Source: CAVYYW01 sp963772845
GTDB lineage: Bacteria; Bacillota; Bacilli; Bacillales; Sporolactobacillaceae
DNA length: 29,299 nucleotides
Direction: 5' to 3'
Assembly (NCBI GenBank): GCA_963772845.1
Contig: CAVYYW010000013.1
Location: 1 to 29,299, forward strand
Every line of letters starts with the position of its first letter. Positions within the stretch are counted from its first letter, which is position 1. Positions 1-8,593 of the stretch are shown in pieces. A model generated the notes under the pieces. That model made no database searches. It was not told where the DNA came from and saw nothing but the letters and a program-made list of their open reading frames with translations. A program made the translations under genes and the position numbers.

Positions 1-59
1 GAACATTTATTGGTAATTTATAGGAATAGCCAACTGTTTGTCTAGTTAATTAAAGCGTT

Positions 60-154
60 AGGTGGCGACTCCTGCGGGAATAGCTTGAGCTGAAGACCCC
101 GCAGACGCGTAGCGGCGAGGAGGCTGAGGCCAAGCCCGCGGAAAGCGTCCACCT
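60..154. repeat. REP/MITE-like dispersed element with long imperfect hairpin
   Basis: This GC-rich block differs sharply from its AT-rich flanks. Its ends pair: AGGTGG (60-65) with CCACCT (149-154), and further in GCGGG (74-78) with CCCGC (135-139), with short internal loops between. The centre holds further GC-rich complementary segments. From memory, near-identical elements occur in intergenic regions of many Bacillaceae genomes, but I cannot confirm copy number here and see no second copy in the window. A 60-codon open frame on the minus strand through it is an accident of its composition. Function unknown. Confidence 0.7.
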
Positions 155-218
155 GAAGCGAAAATCAACAGAGTTCTTATTTTGATATGACCATTTAAAT
201 TATGAAATTGATTCAGGT

Positions 219-240
219 ATGAAAAATCATGATTTTTCAT
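219..240. repeat. Perfect 22-bp palindrome
   Basis: An 11-bp arm starting ATGAAAAATC is followed directly by its exact reverse complement. It lies just past the stop codon of the possible minus-strand small ORF at 243-389. It could be a 3' hairpin for that ORF or an operator; no T-run follows on either strand, so it is not a classical terminator. Confidence 0.6.
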
Positions 241-242
241 GA

Positions 243-389
243 TTAATAGCTAACCAGCTTTCCATTAAGTTTAAATGCACTGGAACCGCCTCTGGCATTC
301 TCTTCAAGCAAAAAATTAGTAATTATCCTTTGAACCTTAGTAAACTGAATCATGTAGAAAACATTTATATGATTCCGATTAGAGGACAT
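243..389 (-). CDS. Possible small protein, 48 aa (or 36 aa from an internal ATG)
   Basis: An open frame runs from ATG at 389 to TAA at 243, with an internal ATG at 353. The C-terminal part reads like protein (EENARGGSSAFKLNGKLVSY), and a perfect palindrome follows the stop within a few bases. No good ribosome binding site precedes either ATG, and the ORF lies in the upstream region of the LLM gene at 426. I do not recognise it. It could be the tail of a decayed gene or chance. Confidence 0.25.
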   Translation of the reverse strand: MSSNRNHINVFYMIQFTKVQRIITNFLLEENARGGSSAFKLNGKLVSY

Positions 390-425
390 TTCATAATAGA
401 CGCAAGAGTTAAGGAGTGAAAGGCT

Positions 426-1442
426 TTGTCTAAAGGAAAAAAACTAAGTGATATTAAATTTTCTGTGCTTGATCTTGCCCCCATCTTAGAGGGAGGGACG
501 GCTTCCGATTCGTTCCGTAACAGTCTGGATCTCGCGCAGCATGCCGAAAAAATGGGCTTCAACCGCTACTGGCTTGCCGAACATCATAATATGCCAGGTA
601 TTGCGAGCTCAGCGACTTCTGTTGCGATCAGCCATATCGCAGCCGGCACATCAACGATTCGAGTTGGCGCGGGTGGCATAATGCTTCCTAACCATCCTCC
701 GCTCGTGATAGCTGAACAGTTCGGGACATTAGAATCTCTTTATCCCGGACGGATTGATCTAGGGCTTGGACGTGCCCCAGGGACAGATCACATCACATCT
801 CGTGCGCTTCGAAGAGATGTAAAGGTGAACGGTGAGAACTTCCCTGAACAAGTGGAAGAGCTGCGCGGATATTTTGATCCAACGCTTTCAGGGGGGCAGC
901 TGAATGTTCATGCGGTGCCTGGCGAAGATCTTTCCATCCCGATCTGGCTGCTTGGTTCAAGCGGATTTAGTGCTCAACTAGCTGGGCAGCTTGGCTTGCC
1001 ATTTGCATTTGCGAGTCACTTTGCCGCTGAGAACACGCTGCCTGCTCTTCAGATTTACCGCAGCCATTTTCAACCATCAGAAGTGCTTAGTGAGCCCTAT
1101 GTGATGGTAGGAGCGAATGTGATCGCAGCGGAGACAAATGAAAAAGCGCGTTTTCTGGTGACGTCACAGCAGCAGCAATTACTCGGTCTTGTTCGCAACA
1201 AGCCAAATAAGCTTCAGCCACCTGTGGAGGACATTGAAAGCCTCATGACTGACTATGAAAAGATGGCGCTAAAAGACCGCATGAATTCATCAATTGTCGG
1301 CACGCCTGCCGTCGTTAAAGAAAAGCTCCAAAGCTTCCTTGATGACACTCAGGCTGACGAAGTGATTGTTAACTCTCAGATCTTTGATCATCAGGAGCGG
1401 ATTCGGTCCTATGAGCTATTAAACAGTGTCATAAAAGATTGA
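426..1442 (+). CDS. LLM class flavin-dependent oxidoreductase (bacterial luciferase-like)
   Basis: A 338-aa single-domain TIM-barrel protein of the luciferase-like monooxygenase superfamily, predicted to use reduced flavin in the cytoplasm; the substrate cannot be told from sequence. Family signatures seen are the early strand with LAPILEGG, the AEHHNMPG segment near residues 51-58, the VGAGGIMLPNHPPL segment, and the YPGRIDLGLGRAPGTD stretch typical of the YhbW/YceB/YvbT-type subgroup. The start is TTG at 426, chosen because AAGGAGTG lies at 411-418 with normal spacing. It is monocistronic: a terminator follows at once and the next gene converges on it. It differs from the sulfone monooxygenase-like LLM protein at 22362, which belongs to another subgroup. 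Confidence 0.88.
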   Translation: MSKGKKLSDIKFSVLDLAPILEGGTASDSFRNSLDLAQHAEKMGFNRYWLAEHHNMPGIASSATSVAISHIAAGTSTIRVGAGGIMLPNHPPLVIAEQFGTLESLYPGRIDLGLGRAPGTDHITSRALRRDVKVNGENFPEQVEELRGYFDPTLSGGQLNVHAVPGEDLSIPIWLLGSSGFSAQLAGQLGLPFAFASHFAAENTLPALQIYRSHFQPSEVLSEPYVMVGANVIAAETNEKARFLVTSQQQQLLGLVRNKPNKLQPPVEDIESLMTDYEKMALKDRMNSSIVGTPAVVKEKLQSFLDDTQADEVIVNSQIFDHQERIRSYELLNSVIKD

Positions 1443-1467
1443 TAGAAGCCGGGAAACCGGCTAAGCA

Positions 1468-1496
1468 GGCTGTCGGGAATCCCGGCAGCCTTTATT
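1468..1496 (+). terminator. Rho-independent terminator of the LLM gene
   Basis: GGCTGTCGGG (1468-1477) pairs with CCCGGCAGCC (1481-1490), one G-T pair, loop AAT, followed by TTTATTT. Just upstream at 1447-1462 is a second perfect hairpin, AGCCGG-GAAA-CCGGCT, with a GNRA tetraloop. Confidence 0.8.
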
Positions 1497-1533
1497 TATG
1501 GCTAATTTCTAAAAATCACTCATGTATTAAATC

Positions 1534-1566
1534 ATTTAAAAAAGCGCCCCATTTTAAGGGCGCTTT
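1534..1566 (-). terminator. Terminator of the MFS gene
   Basis: AAAGCGCCC (1541-1549) pairs with GGGCGCTTT (1558-1566). Read on the minus strand, the stem is followed by a run of T. It lies between the two convergent genes and could act in both directions. Confidence 0.8.
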
Positions 1567-1621
1567 AATAAAGTCTATTATTAAATGTTGCGTTCGTTCA
1601 TTTCTTGCAATTTTATGCTGA

Positions 1622-3061
1622 TCAGCTTCGTGCTACGCTTTGTTTTTGCTTTGAGTAACGTGCATTTTTTTCTTCAGGAGGCACGGTGTTCTTAATATAG
1701 AATGACAGCACGACACCTATGAGAGACAACACGGTAACCACAAGCAGCGCAATATTGGCGCCGTGAATCATCGGGTAGGATATGGCTGCGTTGTGTTTTG
1801 CTGACTGGGCGGTTGTCGTCATCACTGTCACGATGATCGCTGTTCCCACTGATGCTGCGACCTGACGCATTGTATTGCTCATTGCCGCCCCATGGGGAAT
1901 TAGACGATTGGGCAGCTGATTTAAGCCCGCTGTTGTAGCCGGCATCATGACCATGGATAACCCAAACATCCGGATCGAATAAAGAATTGCAATGAACGCA
2001 AACGATGTTGTCGGATTTAAGCTGGAAAAAGCAAACGTCGAAACCGTAATGATGGATAACCCAGTAACAGCAAGCCAGCGGGCTCCGATTTTATCGAAAA
2101 TCCGTCCTGTAATAGGTGACATGATGCCCATAACAAGGGCTCCAGGCAGAATCGCAAGACCCGATTCCATAGCTGTGAAATTGCGCATGTTCTGCATATA
2201 GAGGGGAATGATCGTTTCCACGCCGATCAAGCCCATAAAGCCGATCATGCCGATTATTGTCGTCATGGTAAAAATCAAATTCTTAAAGACTCTGAATTCG
2301 AGCATTGGGTGATGCATTTTAAGCTGCCGCAGTATAAAAGCGACTAATGCTAACGCCCCAGCAGCTAGCACGATAATGGTGATCGGATTGGTCCACCCAT
2401 TGTTTCCAGCGCTGGTAAAACCATATAGAAGACCGCCAAAACCGAATGAAGATAGCATGATCGATAAGATATCTATTTTCGGATTCTTTAGTTCGGTGAC
2501 ATTTTTCATGGCGATCACAGCAACCAGAATATCCACCAGAGCAATTGGCAGGATAATCATGAACAGGACGCGCCAGGAATAATTCGCTATTATCCATCCT
2601 GACAGTGCTGGCCCGAGTGCAGGTGCAAAGGAAATGACAAGACCAACCATTCCCATCGCAGCCCCTCTTTTATTTACAGGGAAAATCAGCAAGAATACGG
2701 TTTGCATCAGCGGAAGCATAATCCCTGCCCCGCTTGATTGTATAATTCTTCCTAACAACAGCACACCGAAATTCGGTGCGAGACCGGCTACAATCGTACC
2801 GAAAGCAAAAATGCTCATCGCTGAAATAAATAGCTGTCTTGTCGTGAATTTTTCAAGCAGGAAGGCACTGATGGGTATCATAACACCGTTGACGAGCATA
2901 AAGACGGTGGTCAGCCACTGGGCTGTGTTGGCGCTTATATGCATTTCGTGCATAATTGGTGGAATGGCTGTGATCATCAATGTCTGATTTAAAATGGCTA
3001 TAAACGATCCGGCTAGCAGCAGAGCAGCAATCGATGTTCTGTTAATCTGTTGATCTTTCAT
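1622..3061 (-). CDS. DHA2-family MFS multidrug efflux transporter (EmrB/QacA/LmrB type)
   Basis: A 479-aa integral membrane protein with about 14 predicted hydrophobic helices, the DHA2 (drug:H+ antiporter-2) layout. Seen motifs are the motif B-like GRIIQSSGAGIMLP around residues 104-117 with Arg105, and the antiporter motif C region AFAPALGP-like at about 144-151 (SFAPALGPALSG). The length fits LmrB/EmrB-type pumps. ATG at 3061 follows GGAGGTG on the minus strand. No TetR- or MarR-type regulator is adjacent, unlike many such pumps, so control is unclear. The substrate cannot be predicted. It ends in a shared intergenic region with the convergent LLM gene. Confidence 0.9.
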   Translation of the reverse strand: MKDQQINRTSIAALLLAGSFIAILNQTLMITAIPPIMHEMHISANTAQWLTTVFMLVNGVMIPISAFLLEKFTTRQLFISAMSIFAFGTIVAGLAPNFGVLLLGRIIQSSGAGIMLPLMQTVFLLIFPVNKRGAAMGMVGLVISFAPALGPALSGWIIANYSWRVLFMIILPIALVDILVAVIAMKNVTELKNPKIDILSIMLSSFGFGGLLYGFTSAGNNGWTNPITIIVLAAGALALVAFILRQLKMHHPMLEFRVFKNLIFTMTTIIGMIGFMGLIGVETIIPLYMQNMRNFTAMESGLAILPGALVMGIMSPITGRIFDKIGARWLAVTGLSIITVSTFAFSSLNPTTSFAFIAILYSIRMFGLSMVMMPATTAGLNQLPNRLIPHGAAMSNTMRQVAASVGTAIIVTVMTTTAQSAKHNAAISYPMIHGANIALLVVTVLSLIGVVLSFYIKNTVPPEEKNARYSKQKQSVARS

Positions 3062-3218
3062 TCTTGCACCTCCATTCGTATGCTTTAAATACCAAAAATC
3101 GGGTTTCTGATCTATCGTAAACTGTATCGATTTTTATTATTCACGCCATTTATCATAACCTGTTCAGACACTGTATTAAAGCATTGTGCTCGACATAAGT
3201 GTCCCTCGGATCTGCACA

Positions 3219-3247
3219 GAGAAAAACGGCGCTTCTCAGCCCCGTTT
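3219..3247 (-). terminator. Terminator of the ParM/ParR-like operon
   Basis: AAACGG and CCGTTT (plus-strand copies at 3242-3247 and 3224-3229) pair, with inner GC pairs around a mismatch, and a T-run follows on the minus strand just after the stop at 3252. Confidence 0.65.
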
Positions 3248-3251
3248 CACC

Positions 3252-3857
3252 TCATTTATTCATATGTGAGAGAAATTCACCTAACAAATCGTCAATACTT
3301 TCATTTGTCTCAGTTTCTTCAGCCTCATCAGTCCCGCTATTCTGCTTGGCTTTATCCCAATCAAAATCGCTCAAATCATCCTCTGCATTCACATCAACCT
3401 GCTGCCTTGGTTCAGATTCATAATCATCTAAAGGATTATGAAATTTCTCAGTTTCTTTAGGCAGTTCAGCTTCCGTTTTCTCCTGCAAATACAGCGCTTG
3501 ATTAATATCGGTCGCATTGCTGTTCATTGAAGCGAGCAACGCTGTTGAACGGACCGGATCTGTAATTAATTGATGGAGAATGCTCCCAAGCAGGGCTTCG
3601 GAGTGCTCATGCTTTAACCAGCTTCTCTGGCTTTTGCTCAATTTATGAGGAAGCGGGATTGTTAACGTCTCCCGCTCTCTCGATAAGGTCTGAACCACAC
3701 CCTGCATGACAAAATCAGCAATTTTCCCTGAAAAGTTACGCCTTTCTGTTTCGCGAAGCTTTTGCAGCTGTTTCAGAACATGGTCTGGCGTATCAGCAGG
3801 CAGACGAAAAGCGATGGTTTGCCCGCGCTTGACTTCATATTGTGAGGGTTTACTCAT
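3252..3857 (-). CDS. ParR-like DNA-binding adaptor of a ParM-type segregation system
   Basis: A 201-aa protein encoded 9 bp after the ParM-like actin gene with its own AAGGTGAG ribosome binding site. No full-length family is recognised. The N-terminal part (about 12-60) has a strand-helix-helix pattern: TIAFRLP, a helix DHVLKQLQKLRE, then NFSGKIADFVMQGVVQTL, like ribbon-helix-helix DNA-binding folds. A second similar pattern follows at about 63-100 (TLTIPLP, KSQRSWLKHEHS, EALLGSILHQLI). The C-terminal 60 residues are very acidic and end in a short hydrophobic amphipathic segment (SIDDLLGEFLSHM). In ParMRC systems such a C-terminal tail contacts the actin filament while the RHH part binds the centromere. 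The role here is inferred from gene order and this layout. Confidence 0.65.
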   Translation of the reverse strand: MSKPSQYEVKRGQTIAFRLPADTPDHVLKQLQKLRETERRNFSGKIADFVMQGVVQTLSRERETLTIPLPHKLSKSQRSWLKHEHSEALLGSILHQLITDPVRSTALLASMNSNATDINQALYLQEKTEAELPKETEKFHNPLDDYESEPRQQVDVNAEDDLSDFDWDKAKQNSGTDEAEETETNESIDDLLGEFLSHMNK

Positions 3858-3866
3858 GATCTCACC

Positions 3867-5063
3867 TTATTTCGATTCGACAGGTTTTTTATTCTCGCTT
3901 TTTTTATCTTTGCCTGAGTGGTTGTGGTTGTTCTTTTTCAGGTAATCAGAAAGTAATTTGTAGTATGCATTGGCCATCATCCAGATGCTTTCTTTTTCAT
4001 CTTCAAAGAAATCAATATTATAGCCGTCTAAATTGTTATTTAGTGTTTTAAGGTAGTCTTTCAGCACAATAGAGCCGCCGCCTACAAAATAGCAGATTTC
4101 TGTTTGGGAATTCTTCTGCCATACATTCCGGAGCAGACGATACTGTTTCTTGGCTAGTTCAAGCAGCACGCGGTCTGTAATGTCATGAACGCTTGTGCGG
4201 TTCCCGCGAACCATAATGTGATTGCGATTATTCTTTCTCGTAATAATTTCAACGACATCCCAACGGCTGCTAAGCTCCACACCGTGCTTTGTGCGAATAT
4301 CTTCCCTGATGGTTTCAAGTGATTCAGACACACCAAGATTGAAGCCTTGTGCCTTGTCATCATCAACAGTACGGTTCTTGATAACCGCAATATCCGTCGA
4401 CAGACCGCCGATATCCTGGATAAGGATTCTTTTATCAATTAAATCTTTATTAATAATATTCAGGTCTTTGTCCATAACAAGGTTAATGAACGCCGCAAAG
4501 CCTTCTGGATACACTTTGACTTCGTCGAACTTAATGTTAACTTTCGTCCCTTGATATTTTGGTGTCACCAAGAATTCAACCTGGTGGACAGATCCAAGAA
4601 GCTTCGAGCGGTATCCTGCGTCCTTGCCTTCTTTAACTTCGCGAAGAGGTAGACCGGTACCAAGATTATAATGAGAGTCTATAACATTATTATTCTTCTT
4701 AAAAATCTCTGAATTTTCATCTCTCACTGCATCTAAAGCAAGTGAAGCAAAAAGAAGCACAAGCGATTGATCTTCTTCTGATTTGCTGCTGCCAGGATCA
4801 AGCTCTGTAGCATTTTCACTTTTCGTCGCAAGATCGCCGACTCGGTAGATGACATTATTTTCTTTCAAAGCAGGGGAGTGTACGCGAATATGTATTCCTT
4901 CTAAAGGATCTTTGCTGTCCAATTCTTCGATTCCTATTACTGGGCGGTCCTCTATATCTCTTGCTATGACATTCGGGATGTTTAGTTCATAATCAGTTTT
5001 TCCAAAAACAGCTTTCAGCGAATCGTTCCCAACATCAATTGCTGCAACTCTCGCATTACTCAT
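3867..5063 (-). CDS. ParM/StbA-family actin-like ATPase
   Basis: A 398-aa actin-like protein of the ParM/Alp group, expected to polymerise with ATP and push or pull DNA. Nucleotide-site motifs are present in the right order: phosphate-1 AAIDVGNDSLKAVFG (Asp10, Gly12), phosphate-2 IQDIGGLSTDIAVI (Asp217, Gly219-220), and the adenosine motif CYFVGGGS (residues 324-331). The C-terminal 20 residues are a charged, Asn/His/Lys-rich tail. ATG at 5063 follows AGAGAGGA. It is the first gene of a two-gene operon with the ParR-like gene, preceded by an octamer array resembling a par centromere. Plasmid, phage and some chromosomal Alps share this organisation; the exact class (ParM, AlfA, Alp7 or other) cannot be fixed without an alignment. 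Confidence 0.87.
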   Translation of the reverse strand: MSNARVAAIDVGNDSLKAVFGKTDYELNIPNVIARDIEDRPVIGIEELDSKDPLEGIHIRVHSPALKENNVIYRVGDLATKSENATELDPGSSKSEEDQSLVLLFASLALDAVRDENSEIFKKNNNVIDSHYNLGTGLPLREVKEGKDAGYRSKLLGSVHQVEFLVTPKYQGTKVNIKFDEVKVYPEGFAAFINLVMDKDLNIINKDLIDKRILIQDIGGLSTDIAVIKNRTVDDDKAQGFNLGVSESLETIREDIRTKHGVELSSRWDVVEIITRKNNRNHIMVRGNRTSVHDITDRVLLELAKKQYRLLRNVWQKNSQTEICYFVGGGSIVLKDYLKTLNNNLDGYNIDFFEDEKESIWMMANAYYKLLSDYLKKNNHNHSGKDKKSENKKPVESK

Positions 5064-5160
5064 TTACAACATTCCTCTCTTATTCATAGTTAAAAAGGGT
5101 ATGTTAAAAGTTTAAATCAGATCGAGACAAGATACAATTAGTTTTGAAAAATATTTATTT

Positions 5161-5306
5161 TGTAAACAAGTTAACATTTACGTAAACTTTTAAACAATTT
5201 TGCTTACATCCTTTTAAAACAACATGCAAACACTTTTGTTTACATGTTTACTGATTTGCAAACATAACGTAAACATTTTGCAAACTTGCAAACAATAATG
5301 TTTACA
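5161..5306. repeat. Array of 11 TGYAAACA-like octamers, candidate centromere/operator
   Basis: Octamers close to TGYAAACA occur in direct orientation at 5161, 5181, 5225, 5257, 5268, 5279 and 5287, and inverted at 5201, 5237, 5245 and 5299. The three from 5257 to 5279 are spaced 11 bp apart, about one helix turn; 5237/5245 and 5279/5287 abut at 8 bp. The array lies about 100-240 bp upstream of the actin-like gene, where ParMRC and Alf systems keep their centromere and autoregulatory site. The DNA is otherwise AT-rich and non-coding. Its role as centromere is inference. Confidence 0.7.
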
Positions 5307-5646
5307 ATGGGTTTATTTTATATAATATCCTTTTTATTCAATAAAATTCCCTGCTAGATTATTGTCTGAATTTGGCGATTTCACCCTTCGTCAAAGTATG
5401 CATATCGCAAAAATTGACGTAAAAAAATCAGAAACAACGATTACGAATAATACATATGAATTCGCAGAAACAATATTAATATAGATTAAAGAGCGATCCA
5501 GCAAATCATTAATAGAGAGTTGACAGGTTCTCGTCTGTAAAAGAGGATGAAGATTTCTAACATATGGAAAGTAAAGGCCAGATTGATTAATAACCAGCCA
5601 TAACCTGTCGTTCTCCACTAGACGACTGTAGGCTCTGTTTCCCACA
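5307..5646. other. Non-coding stretch between the octamer array and the pullulanase terminator
   Basis: No convincing gene. An 84-codon minus-strand frame (5391-5645) starts at a GTG directly behind the pullulanase terminator without a ribosome binding site and resembles no family I know. I see no RNA gene signature. Confidence 0.5.
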
Positions 5647-5681
5647 CAAAAAGCCTCCGGAGTCTTCTTTCTCCAGAGGCT
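5647..5681 (-). terminator. Terminator of the pullulanase gene
   Basis: On the minus strand AGCCTCTGGAG pairs with CTCCGGAGGCT (plus-strand arms 5652-5662 and 5671-5681), followed by TTTTT. A strong intrinsic terminator about 30 bp after the stop. Confidence 0.85.
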
Positions 5682-5712
5682 GTGTACCTTATTCTATTAA
5701 ATACTAATACCC

Positions 5713-8593
5713 TTACCTTTGCGGCTTAAGCGGTCCTCTTGCCTCCTGATGCAGCACCATCATAGAGATCCCCGGTACCGTCACCTTACCTGCAGCATGA
5801 CCAAGTGTTTGTTCACTTACTTTCCCTTCTGTCGCGTTGATTTCCCAACTCCCCAGAGGAAGCTTCATATCGATAGGTGACTTATTGGGGTTATACACCA
5901 CTAGGATGTTGCCCCACTGGTCCCGGTTGGCATGGCCAGTCAGCTCAAATGCAACGGTATTATCAGGACTTGGCAAGAAGCTTAGATGATTTTTTATCTG
6001 ATTGGCACTCGTCATACGAAAAGCTGGATGCGCGTGCCGCAAACCAATCAGACCGCTGTAATAATCAAAGACATTATTAAACTTGGCTTTCCGAGCCCAG
6101 TCAAATTGATTCGTCTGATCCCCAGCATTATAGCTGTTATCATTTCCTCCTTTAGTTCTTAGTAGCTCACTGCCTCCCTGCATAAAGGAAACGCCCTGGG
6201 AAGTCATCACAACGGCCTGCGCAAGCTCGTCCATCTTTATTCTGTCATTTACAGTATCATTGGGATTGCTTTCCGTTATTTTATCCCAAAGCGTGTAATT
6301 ATCATGGCTTGTAACGTAATTAATCGTCTCTCCTGGCGTCGAAGTGAAGTCATTGATGCTTCCCTCTATTCCCTTCTTAATGACATCTGTGAGCCCTTTA
6401 GCGCCTGTTGCAAAGCCTTGAGACGCACTGTCAAACACATTGCCATCTAATGCATTGCGAAGATTATCATTAAACACCGCAACGCCGAGCCCCTTTTGCT
6501 GACCTTTTGTCAGGAGCTGATCAGCGGGAAGCGCAGAGTCACCGCCCTTCCATGGCTCACCATACAAGGCGATGCCTGGGTCTATCTTATGCAGCTCCGT
6601 TGATGCTTTTTTCATTGTGTCCTTACCAAGCAAGGCCATCAGATCAAACCGGAAACCATCGACATGATACTCCTTCACCCAGTATTTTAGAGAATCGGTG
6701 ATAAACTTTTGCACCATCGGCCGTTCTGCAGCGATTTCGTTCCCTACACCCGAACCGTTGGTATAATTACCTGAAGCATCCGTCCGGTAATAATACTGAG
6801 GAACAATTTTATCAAAATCAGATACCTTAACGTCAAACGTGTGGTTGTACACGACATCCATATTAATACCGATATTACTCTTATGAAGCGACTGCACCAT
6901 CTGTTTAAATTCTTTAATTCTCGCTGTTCCATAAGGTGTTGAAGCATACGCTCCTTCTGGCACATTGTAATTACGCGGGTCATAACCCCAGTTATATTGA
7001 TCATTTTTCGTTTCATCAATACTGTTAAAGGCATAGGAAGGAAGCACCTGAACATGCGTGATCCCTAATTCCTTTAAATGATCGAGACCTGTTTTTACTT
7101 GATTTGGTCCCTTTGTTCCATGCTCGGTTAGAGCCAAAAATTTACCCTTATTTGTCATTCCGGAATTTTTATCAATCGAAAAATCACGGATGTGCATCTC
7201 ATAAATGATTTCATCTTCTATGTTATTTGGCGTGACATGCTTATCACCCTTCCAGCCTGGCGGATCCGTTTTCTGCAAATCAACGATCATTCCTCTCGTT
7301 CCATTCGGAGCAATTGCTGTTGCATAAGGATCAACCGCCTCATTTGTTTGACCCTGAACGGTGACTTCATACGTGTAGTATTTATCTGCCTGATTCCCAT
7401 GAAGCTTGGTGGACCATGTCCCTTTCGTTGATTTTTTCATAGGTACCCTTTTCGTCAAAGCACCCTCAGCGGTGTTATATAACAGTAAATTAACATGAGC
7501 TGCGGTTGGTGCCCAAACTCTGAAGGAGGTCCCAGAAGGCTTATACGTATTCCCGAGATCCGTTCCCTTGTAGACATACGTTTTCTGGTTCAGCACCTTC
7601 CGCGGGATGATCACTGCTGGAGTGAATCCCTCAGCTTGTACCGTTAAATTATGGGTAACATCCGGAGCCTTATTAAGCGTCACGTTAACTAAATCAGTCG
7701 TTACACCGCTACCGTCTTTTGGAAGTGCTGGCATCAGGATTATTTAGACTGTCCAGCACCTTATGCTCGGTAGGAATATAAGAAAACGTCACGGATGTTC
7801 CGTCTTCAGGAACAGCGAGCTGTTTATTTTCTGACGGATATGCCTCATCCCAGCCATCATTAAGTGTGACCTTGTATTGATAACTGCCTGCCTTTAAATC
7901 GGCTGTAAACTGGTACAAATTATCATTCACCTTGTGAAAAAGTGTTGTGTGATCATCTGGACTCCAGTCGCTTTTAGCTCCAAGCTGTTTCTGGAAGTCT
8001 GAGGTAAGAACAGCTGTCACACTGTTCGCATTCTCCACGGATTTAACCGGAATCGACTTTTTTGCCGTCTTATCATAGACTGAAAATCCGCTGGCTCCTG
8101 TACTGAGCGACAACGATTTATTTAATTTAACAAGTAATTGTTTTGACCCATCTAAATACGCATTACTGACAGCAGGCGAGGCTGCTTTTTCAGCATCAGC
8201 CTGATTATAAAAAATTTGCTGCACCCCCTGCACAAGCCAAACTTCATTTCCTTTGCTAACATCAATATAACGATCGGTCGCACCATCCCGTGCCTCCCAG
8301 TTCCCTTTTCGAACGATAATCCCAACTTCTGAATTATCTCCTGGCACCTTAACATGACTGACCGCACCGTAGGCATCCTGTCCATCAAATGAATACGCCT
8401 GCCCGTCTCCATTATCAGGCTTATAGGGCCACATCCACAAATTCCAGCTGTCAAAATCCTTATTAAAACGAAGATAATGAACAGTTAGAGACGTAGATTG
8501 ATCAGCAGCCCGGGCTGGCTGTATTGCCCCGGAACTTACCATGGCCAGCAAAAGAACAGCCAGCAAAATAATATTAATCCCCTTTTTAATCAT
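5713..8593 (-). pseudogene. pulA: Secreted type I pullulanase, interrupted by a +1 frameshift
   Basis: A debranching enzyme cutting alpha-1,6 bonds in pullulan and starch, exported from the cell. The first frame (8593 to 7709, 294 aa) holds a signal peptide (MIKKG, hydrophobic core, PARA-ADQ cleavage), a CBM41-type starch-binding module (about 34-135) and further beta modules. The second frame (open to 5713, ATG at 7734) holds a CBM48/E-set module and the GH13 domain: the pullulanase hallmark YNWGYDPRNYNVPEG, region I DVVYNH, region II GFRFDLM (nucleophile Asp364 of this piece), region III YGEPW (acid/base Glu393), region IV SHDN. Dropping one A from the coding-strand A4 run (plus 7717-7720) joins them through ASTSKDGSG into 959 aa, a normal size for extracellular Bacillus pullulanases. 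AAAAAGGAG precedes the ATG. The break may be a sequencing error. Confidence 0.88.

Noticed and set aside
58..240. 60-codon minus-strand ORF across the hairpin element
   Set aside because: It reads through the REP-like repeat and the palindrome; composition-driven.
1439..1621. 60-codon ORF after the LLM gene
   Set aside because: It covers two terminators and has no ribosome binding site of its own.
5391..5645. 84-codon minus-strand ORF
   Set aside because: GTG start immediately behind the pullulanase terminator, no ribosome binding site, no recognisable motif.
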